Shown here: positions 1-8,251 of the stretch, piece after piece | How the letters are laid out: each line of letters begins with the position of its first letter | Position numbering within the stretch: position 1 is the stretch's first letter | Source of the DNA: a virus | Length of the DNA stretch: 24,401 bases | Direction: 5' to 3' (one strand) | Virus record (IMG/VR): IMGVR_UViG_3300044994_000187 | Span: 1 to 24,401 of that record | Notes under the pieces: model-generated | What the model was told of the DNA's origin: nothing | The model's database searches: none | The model's input: the letters and a program-made list of their open reading frames with translations, nothing else | Made by a program: the position numbers and the translations under genes

Positions 1-427
1 GCAACACGGTCACCATCCGGTAATCCTGCAGGCTGAATCCCGTGACATCGATGATCGTGCTGTTGCTAACGGCCGCATCAGTAAGCTTCGCCCACAAGTC
101 TCCGGCATCCACATACGCCTTGCGCGCCGCGTGGTTGGCGTTAGTAGGGTTGGAGGCGGGCAGCGTCAGTTGTCCCGTCATGGACACGGTGCCGTCCGCC
201 TTGACAAAGGAGGAAGCAGCAATAGCCTGCGCAGTCCGCAACGGCGTCATCATCTTGGCGTTGTTGGTGCCCGCCTCCGCTTCCGCCTGGCTGGCAATGG
301 GCACCAACGTGTCCAGATTGGACAAGTCGTAGCGATGCACCTCTCCTGTCACCGCATCGCAGCCCAGCAGCGTATGCTGCGTGGCCGAAAAAGGGCTGAC
401 AAGCGAATATGAAAACACTGTAGGCAT
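1..427 (-). CDS. tail fibre protein, N-terminal part (cut by window edge)
   Basis: The first 142 codons of a gene that continues past the left edge with no stop. Residues 47-66 contain EAEAGTNNAKMMTPLRTA, a signature often seen in tail-fibre and tail-collar proteins. Residues 78-107 fit the fibre pattern DGT-x-MTG-x-LTLP...A-ARKAYVD, seen in repeated form in many phage fibres. The expected role is host recognition, with the N-terminus attached to the tail. The ATG overlaps the stop of the preceding 1526-residue virion gene as TGATG and has GGAGG 7 nt upstream, so the start is well supported and translation is probably coupled. The receptor-binding C-terminus is outside the window. Confidence 0.88.
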   Translation of the reverse strand, partial: MPTVFSYSLVSPFSATQHTLLGCDAVTGEVHRYDLSNLDTLVPIASQAEAEAGTNNAKMMTPLRTAQAIAASSFVKADGTVSMTGQLTLPASNPTNANHAARKAYVDAGDLWAKLTDAAVSNSTIIDVTGFSLQDYRMVTVL

Positions 428-3400
428 CACTTGCCCTCCAAGGTTGAACCCACATCACGCTGTATGGACGACACTAGCCCATCCCAATACAGCAGATTGT
501 TGAACAAGATAAGCCTCCTGACAGCGGCAGCTTGCTGACTGCCCGTGGCCTCATCGGACGTGAAGGCCCAGATGGCCTGCATCCACGGCTCCATGGCAGG
601 AGCACCGCCCAAGGTGGCCGTGCCTGCCAGCCTTACCCAGTTGGGGTTCTTGTTCCACGGCTCGGGGTCAAGGCCAAGCAAGGGGCGTGCGCCAAGCTGG
701 TTTCCGCTATAGACCTCCACCATCGTGTTCACGTCGGTCAGAATCCCAAGCACGCCCGAGCGTTCCACGGCCGAGTAGAGGCGTTCGAAGGACATGATCG
801 GATGCCGCTCGTGCGGCGACTGACGCCCTCCCTCGACAAGCCACGCCAGGGCAATCATGGCAGCAATGCCCGACAAGGCGCGCTTGTCCCGCTCCTGCAA
901 CGCGGCACCCAAGACGCGCTGCGTCGCGCCAAGGGCAAAGCCGCGATAGAGAAATACCATGCGGCCCCACGGCTCGCGCATGAACAGAGGCCGGTCGGCA
1001 GCGCCGGGAGTCGGCACCGCCGTCTCGGTCAGGCGCGCGATGGCACCCCGCAGCGCTTGCGCCGCCTCCTGATCCTGCCAGCCAGGCGTGGAGGCAAGCG
1101 CCAGCCTGCCGTGGGAAGGCCTGCCTTGAGCATCCCAAGCTGCCGCAATGCGCAGCGCCATCTCGTCCGACACGCGCTCACGCAGGATCTTGAGGCGCGC
1201 GGGGGTGATGGTCCCCTCAGCCATGGCGATGGAGTCCTTGAGGATCTGGCTTTGCAGCACCGCGCCAGTAAACCGCTTGAGCAAGTCGGTCCAAGGCGCA
1301 AGCAGATTGACAAGGTTGAGGGTGTTCGAGGCGCGGTCGAAAAACCGCTCGACTTGCGTGCGCCCGAAGTCTCCAGGGTGGATGCCAGCAATCTCGTGCG
1401 CGCGAGACATGAGCACCATTTCAGCAGCCGCGCCCATCTCGTCCGCTTCTGCCATGGCCAACTTGAGGCCCTTGCGCTCCTTGGCCACGGCATCGAGCAC
1501 GGTGCCGAACATCTCCCGGAATCCGACTGACCAACCCGTGCGGCCCAGATCGGTGACGGCGGAGAACACCGCCTTGCCCATCTGGGTCAGCACGGCAAAC
1601 TGCATTTGCAGCCTCAGGATGCGAGGCGTCCACAGGGTCGGGTCAGAAGGCATGCCGTAGCGGTCGGCCACCACGTCGCGGAGGTCGGTCAGCGCCCCTA
1701 CGATCCGGTCCTGCACCTGTAGCGGAACGCCTTCGCTGGTGAGATCGTGCCGCAGCGCTTCAATGAAGCGCGTGAGGTTCGCGTCGCCAAAGCGCCTCGC
1801 GGTTTCCAGAAGCGGTGCCATGGTGCGGTGATATCGCAGCGCCAGCTCGTCGGCATTGAGATGCAGCCATGGCGCGAGGTCGGCGGTAGCGGCGGTGATG
1901 GTCCGGCTTTCGGCGTGCCCCTTGCCGGAGCCAAAGTCCATCTGGGTGCGCGCCGTGGAGTCCACATCGAAGATCGCATCCACGATGCCGGTGCCGAAGG
2001 TCTCGCCCTTGTTCTTGATCGTCAACGGCACGTCCGCATCTTCCAGCGCCTTGGACACGATCATCCGTTGTTCGAGCGTCCATTCGCGGTCGCCGTCCTT
2101 GCCTCGCAGCGACTGGACCTCGCGCTTGAGGCGCTTCCATCCGCTTTCCCGCAGGGAAGGAAGAAGGGGCTGGACAGTGGCATCGGCCTTGCTGGCGGCC
2201 TCGTCGGGCGTCATGCCACGGATGGTGTTCCATCGCACCAGCACGGCGCGGAGGGCCTCGCCCGGCCCCCCGCCTGCCATGTTGGCGACAAGGGCATCGG
2301 CACGAAGCTGCACAACGTCGGGGCGCACCTGCTCCCAGCCGAACTTCTGGCGCTGCACCCAGTCCTTGGCGATGATCTCGGCCAGCCCGCTCGGATCCCT
2401 GGCGATGGCTTCCGGCATCCACACATGCGGCACATAGGCCGGGTCAGCCTTCTCGCCCATGCGCGCCATGCGATCTTGCAGCTCGCGGTCCGCGTCGAGC
2501 TTGACGTGAAGCTCGTCGGCGAGGTTCAGGAGATGGTCAATCTTCTCTCGCAGCCTTTGCGTGACAGGCTCCGTGTCCTGACCAGCGGCCTTGCGCAAGT
2601 CCTGCAACTGCGCCGCGAGCGTCCTGCGGCGCTCCACCAGCGCCCGGTAGGCTTCGAGGTCCTGGCCGGAGAGAAGGCGCGTCCAGCCTTCGGTAGCGCG
2701 GTTCATGTCCTCAGACACCTGGCGAAGCTCGGCGATGGTATCGTCCCATGCCTTCTTCATCTCGGGCGTCATGAGGGTGCGATGGCGTGGCCCGCGCTTG
2801 ACTTCGGCAGCTTCGGCCTTGTCCAGCATCCGCGCCAGCTCCGGAAGCTGCTGCTGCTCGATGCGGTTGAGGATGGCGGCCCGCGACTGGATGCGGCTTG
2901 CGAGCTTCTCGGGGGTGAGCAGCAGCCCAAGGTCGATGGCCTGCTGCTGATACCAGTCGTAGAACTCCCGGTGCGCCTTCATGGCGCGCATGACGTTCGG
3001 ATCTGGGTGGCTGCCCTGGGCAAGCGCCATGCCGACTTCGCGGTTGAACTCGCCCCACGTCATCTTGCCTTCGCTGCCTGCCGCGCGCTGGTGAACGGCG
3101 GTCAGGCGTCGCGCGATTTGCCCCACGGTGCCAGCGCCGCTGCGCTCGACGCCGAGATGGGCAAACCATGCGTCGGTCAGCTCGCGGTTGGCGCGCATCA
3201 GCCGAGCCGAAAGCACCTTCACGGCGTTCTCGACGGACTGCTCGGGCCGCCAGCCCAAGCGCTCGCCGACGTAGTGCAGGCCGGGCGAGTCGGCCAGCAG
3301 ATCGGCCGCCTGCGACACACGCTGCCGCAAGTCCTCGGGAATCAGCCCCTTGGGCAGATTCTTGAGGTAGTGCCACGGCATCTGCCGCCACCGCAGCTTG

Positions 3401-5007
3401 TCCAGCAGCGAGCCAGGCGCAATGCGGTCGGCGTTCTCGCTCGGCTGCTTCGGCTGCCGCATGCCCACCGGCGGCTGCCGAGGAGGAGGTGGTGGCGCAC
3501 CAGAGGGGGCCGCAATCGGCCCTGGAAGGGCCGTGGATGCGTCCGAAGGCGTCCCGGCTACTTGGGTAGCAGGCGAGGCCTCAGGCCCCTCAGAAGCCAT
3601 CCTAGGGGCTTCTGAGGGAATGTCGGCCTCGGAGGCGCTCTTGATGGACGCAATGCTTTCCGACGCCTCCCTGGCCGCCTTGGCAACGCTCTCCGCCACC
3701 TCGGGCGGCGCGGTGCTGGCAGGCGTCTCGGCCTCGTCCGCCAGCGCCGCCATCTGGTCCATGCGACGGTTGAACTCAAGAATGAGACGCCGCGCCTCGG
3801 CACCCTCGGCCCCCTCCAACTCGCGCAGAATGGCACCGATCTCGCTCTCAAGGCGCTTCATCCGCGCCTCGGAACCCTCGGCCGAACGCAGCCAAGCCTC
3901 GAACTCCACCCGCGTCTCGGGATCGGGAAAGCCCAACGTGGCGCGCACGTCGCGCACAATCTCCTTCGCCACCGGCAATGGCTCGTCCGGCAGCAACGCC
4001 TTGGCAATCTTCGATTCCGTCTCGCCGCGCCTGCTGCGCGCCTCAATCTCCTGCGTCAAACCATCGCGGTCCGCCAACGCACGCGACGACGCCCACTGCT
4101 CCATGAACGCAGCGTTCGGAGAAGGCTCCGGAGGGCGCGGCTCAGGCGCAGGCGGCGGCGGACGAGAAGGCGGCGGAGGCGGCTCGGGAGGCGGAGGCGC
4201 AGCAGCGGACGGCGTTTCCACGCGAGGCTCAGGAGCGGGAACCTCGCCCTCGCCACGCGGCCGCATCGTCGGAGGCGGCGGCGGAGCCATGTCAGGCGGC
4301 CGGTCAGGAAAGTCAGGCAACACACGCTGACTCGCAGGCACGCCAGCCGCACTTTGCTGCTGCCACGCCTCAAGACGCGCCTGGGCCACATCAAAGCGGC
4401 CCAAGGCCTGCATGTCGATGAACTTGCCAATGGCACCGCCCAACGCAGCACCAAAGATCGCCGCGCCAGCAATCGTCACAGGCGGGTTGCCAGCCGTCTC
4501 CGCAGGCATCGTAGCCTGCCGGATGCCACTGTCAATCGCCTCGCCAACCACCCCCTGCAACGCGCCCGTCAAGGCACCACGCACAAACCCGCGCCCAATG
4601 CCAAGAGGACCCGTCAGAATGTTGCCGGGCGTCAGGATGCCAGCCAGAAAGCCGGAGACGTTGAGGTTGTGACCAACCATCGCCTCCAACTCCTCCTGGC
4701 GACGCTTGCTCTCCAACACCCACCGCTTGATCGCCTCCGTCTCGGCAGGCGAACGGCTGTCGCGGAAGAAATGCAGATTGTTCTCGAAGCCACGAAGCGC
4801 CTCGCGGTCCTCGAAGGGGTTGTAGCCCTCCACCGGCGGATAGCGGCCCGCAAAGGTCGCCTCCGTCCGGATCGCCATGCGGCGAATCTCGTCCTCCAAA
4901 CCGGACTCGAACCACCACTGGTTGACGAAGTTGCGCAGGAACGAAGCCTCGGCAGCAGGCTCCGTGCCACGGCCAAGCGAGTAGCGGCTCGGGCTTTGCT
5001 CGCTCAC
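427..5007 (-). CDS. giant internal virion protein (T7 gp16-like position)
   Basis: A 1526-residue protein, probably the largest ejected internal protein of the podovirus virion. It starts with GTG in a GTGA overlap with the upstream 925-residue gene and ends in a TGATG overlap with the tail fibre. Residues about 117-200 are glycine- and alanine-rich and hydrophobic, possibly membrane-inserting during ejection. Residues about 230-298 are strongly proline-rich, with a second proline-rich stretch before about residue 530. The rest is largely charged and helix-prone. Near the C-terminus, MVFLYRGFALGATQRVLGA resembles a conserved element I recall from large internal virion proteins. I see no lysozyme or transglycosylase motif at the N-terminus, where T7 gp16 has one. 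Identity rests mainly on size, composition and position. Confidence 0.82.
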   Translation of the reverse strand: MSEQSPSRYSLGRGTEPAAEASFLRNFVNQWWFESGLEDEIRRMAIRTEATFAGRYPPVEGYNPFEDREALRGFENNLHFFRDSRSPAETEAIKRWVLESKRRQEELEAMVGHNLNVSGFLAGILTPGNILTGPLGIGRGFVRGALTGALQGVVGEAIDSGIRQATMPAETAGNPPVTIAGAAIFGAALGGAIGKFIDMQALGRFDVAQARLEAWQQQSAAGVPASQRVLPDFPDRPPDMAPPPPPTMRPRGEGEVPAPEPRVETPSAAAPPPPEPPPPPSRPPPPAPEPRPPEPSPNAAFMEQWASSRALADRDGLTQEIEARSRRGETESKIAKALLPDEPLPVAKEIVRDVRATLGFPDPETRVEFEAWLRSAEGSEARMKRLESEIGAILRELEGAEGAEARRLILEFNRRMDQMAALADEAETPASTAPPEVAESVAKAAREASESIASIKSASEADIPSEAPRMASEGPEASPATQVAGTPSDASTALPGPIAAPSGAPPPPPRQPPVGMRQPKQPSENADRIAPGSLLDKLRWRQMPWHYLKNLPKGLIPEDLRQRVSQAADLLADSPGLHYVGERLGWRPEQSVENAVKVLSARLMRANRELTDAWFAHLGVERSGAGTVGQIARRLTAVHQRAAGSEGKMTWGEFNREVGMALAQGSHPDPNVMRAMKAHREFYDWYQQQAIDLGLLLTPEKLASRIQSRAAILNRIEQQQLPELARMLDKAEAAEVKRGPRHRTLMTPEMKKAWDDTIAELRQVSEDMNRATEGWTRLLSGQDLEAYRALVERRRTLAAQLQDLRKAAGQDTEPVTQRLREKIDHLLNLADELHVKLDADRELQDRMARMGEKADPAYVPHVWMPEAIARDPSGLAEIIAKDWVQRQKFGWEQVRPDVVQLRADALVANMAGGGPGEALRAVLVRWNTIRGMTPDEAASKADATVQPLLPSLRESGWKRLKREVQSLRGKDGDREWTLEQRMIVSKALEDADVPLTIKNKGETFGTGIVDAIFDVDSTARTQMDFGSGKGHAESRTITAATADLAPWLHLNADELALRYHRTMAPLLETARRFGDANLTRFIEALRHDLTSEGVPLQVQDRIVGALTDLRDVVADRYGMPSDPTLWTPRILRLQMQFAVLTQMGKAVFSAVTDLGRTGWSVGFREMFGTVLDAVAKERKGLKLAMAEADEMGAAAEMVLMSRAHEIAGIHPGDFGRTQVERFFDRASNTLNLVNLLAPWTDLLKRFTGAVLQSQILKDSIAMAEGTITPARLKILRERVSDEMALRIAAAWDAQGRPSHGRLALASTPGWQDQEAAQALRGAIARLTETAVPTPGAADRPLFMREPWGRMVFLYRGFALGATQRVLGAALQERDKRALSGIAAMIALAWLVEGGRQSPHERHPIMSFERLYSAVERSGVLGILTDVNTMVEVYSGNQLGARPLLGLDPEPWNKNPNWVRLAGTATLGGAPAMEPWMQAIWAFTSDEATGSQQAAAVRRLILFNNLLYWDGLVSSIQRDVGSTLEGK

Positions 5008-7781
5008 GGCGCAACACCCATGCTGGGCACGCCCTCAGGATTCAGGTTCCGCCTCTCCCGCGCAGCACGCTCCCTCTCGACGGCCGCATCGGCGGCAGCA
5101 TCGCCACGAATCAGCTCGGCACGCCGCGCCTCAAGATCGAACAAGGCAGGCACCGCCGTGCCCTTCTCCGCCACGTAGGTCGTCACCGTGCCATGGCGAT
5201 ACCACACCTGCCACCGCCGCTGGCCACCCTCATAGACCGGACGCAGCCGAACAGTGTCCAAGCTCATGCCGGAAGGCAGCTCAATCCCGCGCTGCGCAGC
5301 CTCCTGCCGGATGTGCGGCACAACCCACGCCAGCGTCGAGGAAGCGTTCCTGTAAGGAGCCGCAAGCACCACCTCAGGCGGGTCGCTGACAAGCCGCGCA
5401 CGGTCGGAAGCCACCTGGCCAATGTCGTTCACGCCCAGCCGCGACACGCCAAAGCGCATGAAAGGCACGCTGTCGATCACATTGCCACCCTCATCACGCG
5501 CCCACGTGCCTGTCTTGGCAAAGTTGTCGATCACCGAAGCCGCAGACGCCTCAAGGCTCCGGTTGTTGAAGGCCATGTCAAAGAGGATGGCCCGCCGCAT
5601 CAGATCTCGGACATGCTCAGACACCTCAGGCGCACCCTCACCCCAAGGCATGTTGCGCGCAAACCAGGAAACAAGCCGTGGAACCTGCTGGTCAATGGCC
5701 GCATCCAACGCCGCACGCTGCTTGGCCGGAGTGTCGCCAAGCCGCTTCTCGGCATCGTCCAGCGACGTGGGACGCCCACTCGCCGCCTGCCGCCTCTCCT
5801 CCATCACCGCCAACGGCGCAGCGCCCGCCACCGAAATATCGGCCTCCACCCCGTCCAACATCTTCTTGGTGAACGGGTCGAGGCGATCAAAGGCCGCACG
5901 CACGTTCGGATGCTCGGACTTCTGACCAGCAGCATAAACACGCGCCGCCGCCATGAACGCCTCGATGTTGTCGCTCCGCGCACCCCTCTGGATGTAATCC
6001 CGCATCTCGGACGGCAACACGCCCGTCATCGCGGCAATCATGCCAGCCTGCAACCCACGCGTCGTCGCATAGTCAGGCGCCACGCCACGATTGGCAGACA
6101 ACGCAATCTCGGAAGCCACCGCAATATTGCTGGCACTATGGTCGGCAGGCGGCATGCCGGGCTGCGCATGCAAAAGCATCCTCCGCAACCGCTCCATGGA
6201 CGCAGCACGCTCCTTCTGCGCCTCCTCGTAACGCTTCGCCAGCTCCGCAGCCTGTGCCGCCTGCACCGCAAGCGGAGCACCCTCGTCAATCTGGGAAGGC
6301 GGCAAGCCACCCGTCAAAGGCTCACCACCCAGAATCGCCTCGATCATGGCCTGCTCAATCGCACGGCCACGCGCCACCGCTACTCCCTGCCGCCACTCCG
6401 TCGCAGCACGCTCACTGCGCGACGCAATCGCCGACTCCACACGGGTCCACGAACCGGGAATCAACTCCTCAATCTCATTAAGCCGCGCCTCGTCGATCCG
6501 CCCCTCGCGAATCATCCGCTCCCTATCGGCCAGCGCTCCCCGCCTCAACGCCTCTGCACGCTCGCGCAAAACCGCCTGCGCCTGCGCATCCTGAACCTCA
6601 CGCAGCGCAGCCTCATCGATCCGCGACTCCATGGGACCAGACGGATTCTCGCCACCCAGCTCACGGCGCACCTCCGCCTCAACCTCCTGCGCCGCCGCAA
6701 TCCGTCGCTCCTGCGCCCATAGCGTCGCCATCAAACTACCGCGCCGATGCAACGCCATCTGCGCACGGTCAGTGATGCCGGGCACAACACGCTCAAGATC
6801 ACGCAGCCGGGCCATGTCCAACTGGCCCGACAACACCATCGTCTCGACTTCCGTCAGCGCACGCCGCGTGCCCTCGACGCGCGTGTAATCCTCTACCGCA
6901 CGCGCCACATTCAAACGCGCACGCGCCAGCTCGCCAACCTGCCGCCGCTCCTCGACCGACAGCTCGCCCGGCGCAATCTCGCCACGCTCGAACCGCTCAA
7001 GATAAGCATTGCCACCCGCATAGCCGCGCCGCCGCGCCTCGGCCAACACACCGCCCGCAATGCGCGCCACCTGCAACTCGCGCCGCTGCATCTCCGCATC
7101 GGCAGCCGTCAACACCCCGAGCTGAACCTGCCGCTCAAGAAACTCCTCGCCACGGCGCAAGGCGGGAGCCGGGTCCTCGCCCCGCTCCACCGCCATCTGC
7201 ACCTCGCTGACATTCAGATTATGCGCCTGCGCCGACAAACGCGCCGAAGCCGCCACCTCCCGCGCCATGCGCGCCTCGGCCAGACGCGCATGCACACGCG
7301 CCGCCTCGGTCAGATAGATCGGCATCAACTCCGCACGCAAAGCCTCGGGAGCCGCCGACGCCCACCCCTCTACTTGCGCCCGCGCCGCAGTCTCAAAGGC
7401 GTCAGGATCGGTCGCATGCGTGCGCGCCAGCTCGCCCATGCGCTGACTGGCGGCAATGCGGCTCTCGGACAAATAACGGGCTACCAGCGCCGCGCGATAT
7501 CCCTCATTGGCATGGAAGAAAGACCCGGCACCCGGCAGATCCTCCGGCATGACCGGCATGCCGTCCTTCATCTCGAACTGCACCTGGCCCGCACGGATGA
7601 CCCCGCGCTCCACCGCCTGCGCCTTGGCACCCTGCGCAGCCATGTTGATCAGCGGATCAAGGTTGCCAGCAATCACACGCCCCGGCGTGCCAGCCACCTG
7701 GCCCGCACGCTCAATCTCGCGCGTGTCAATGACGCCCAGAGGGCGGACGCCAGCAACCCTTTCGTCGCGCTGCAACGTCAT
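5004..7781 (-). CDS. internal virion protein (T7 gp15-like position)
   Basis: A 925-residue, mostly helical, Ala/Arg/Glu-rich protein without cysteine clusters, clear membrane segments or enzyme motifs. In T7-like phages the middle internal virion protein (gp15) builds part of the channel that crosses the periplasm during DNA ejection; by position between gp14-like and gp16-like genes this is the likely role. I prefer the ATG at 7781: it forms an ATGA overlap with the upstream gene and has GAGGGG about 7 nt upstream. An in-frame TTG two codons earlier is less likely. The stop overlaps the next gene's GTG start as GTGA. The segment HNLNVS near residue 190 recurs in the giant virion protein next door. 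Confidence 0.8.
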   Translation of the reverse strand: MTLQRDERVAGVRPLGVIDTREIERAGQVAGTPGRVIAGNLDPLINMAAQGAKAQAVERGVIRAGQVQFEMKDGMPVMPEDLPGAGSFFHANEGYRAALVARYLSESRIAASQRMGELARTHATDPDAFETAARAQVEGWASAAPEALRAELMPIYLTEAARVHARLAEARMAREVAASARLSAQAHNLNVSEVQMAVERGEDPAPALRRGEEFLERQVQLGVLTAADAEMQRRELQVARIAGGVLAEARRRGYAGGNAYLERFERGEIAPGELSVEERRQVGELARARLNVARAVEDYTRVEGTRRALTEVETMVLSGQLDMARLRDLERVVPGITDRAQMALHRRGSLMATLWAQERRIAAAQEVEAEVRRELGGENPSGPMESRIDEAALREVQDAQAQAVLRERAEALRRGALADRERMIREGRIDEARLNEIEELIPGSWTRVESAIASRSERAATEWRQGVAVARGRAIEQAMIEAILGGEPLTGGLPPSQIDEGAPLAVQAAQAAELAKRYEEAQKERAASMERLRRMLLHAQPGMPPADHSASNIAVASEIALSANRGVAPDYATTRGLQAGMIAAMTGVLPSEMRDYIQRGARSDNIEAFMAAARVYAAGQKSEHPNVRAAFDRLDPFTKKMLDGVEADISVAGAAPLAVMEERRQAASGRPTSLDDAEKRLGDTPAKQRAALDAAIDQQVPRLVSWFARNMPWGEGAPEVSEHVRDLMRRAILFDMAFNNRSLEASAASVIDNFAKTGTWARDEGGNVIDSVPFMRFGVSRLGVNDIGQVASDRARLVSDPPEVVLAAPYRNASSTLAWVVPHIRQEAAQRGIELPSGMSLDTVRLRPVYEGGQRRWQVWYRHGTVTTYVAEKGTAVPALFDLEARRAELIRGDAAADAAVERERAARERRNLNPEGVPSMGVAP

Positions 7782-8248
7782 CGCCAACCCCTCGCCAGCT
7801 CAGCGCCACCGCGCAGCAAGGTCGCACCCGCCTGCAACCACGCAGACGATCCCTGATGCGCATACGCAGCCCCGGAAACCTGCGCGCCCAAGCCCTGGAG
7901 CTGCAACTGCCGGTCACGCGCACCGCCCATCAGCCGGATGTTGCTCACATCCTCAGCCGCCATGCGCTCGTTCTCGCCCGCAATCGTCAGCCACGATCCC
8001 GAAGTCCAAGGGTCGTAGCCGGACGCACCAGCCAAAGCGAGGTTCGAACTCGCCACCAACCGCGCGCGGCGCTGGCGCTCGTTCTCCTCCTGCGCCGCCT
8101 GAATGGCGTTCAGCTCCCGCTGCTCGTCCGCCTGCACCTGCTGGATGCGCGCCGCCGCCTGGCCAAAAGCAGCCTGCGAGCGCGCCGACGAATATTGCAT
8201 CGCAGCAGAAGCGACAGTGGCCGCAGCCATCAGGAAGGTCCAGCTCAT
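7778..8248 (-). CDS. small internal virion protein (T7 gp14-like)
   Basis: A 156-residue protein with a short hydrophobic alanine-rich N-terminus (residues 5-20), then a Gln/Glu/Arg-rich helix (about 30-65) likely to form a coiled coil, and a Gly/Ala/Gln-rich C-terminus. Size, this layout and the position directly after tail tubular protein B match the gp14 class of ejected internal proteins, thought to form a pore in the outer membrane. The ATG lies 3 nt after the tail tubular B stop, with GAGGTGAGG upstream. The stop overlaps the next start as ATGA. Confidence 0.8.
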   Translation of the reverse strand: MSWTFLMAAATVASAAMQYSSARSQAAFGQAAARIQQVQADEQRELNAIQAAQEENERQRRARLVASSNLALAGASGYDPWTSGSWLTIAGENERMAAEDVSNIRLMGGARDRQLQLQGLGAQVSGAAYAHQGSSAWLQAGATLLRGGAELARGWR

Positions 8249-8251
8249 CGC

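Noticed and set aside
1747-3615. A 622-codon open frame on the plus strand opposite the giant virion gene
   Set aside because: It is exactly antisense to a well-supported minus-strand gene, rich in Arg/His/Pro/Leu as expected of a GC-rich shadow frame, with no ribosome site or family pattern.
5193-6722. A 509-codon plus-strand frame opposite the 925-residue virion gene
   Set aside because: Its composition is almost entirely Arg, Leu, Thr, His and Pro, and it mirrors codon bias of the minus-strand gene.
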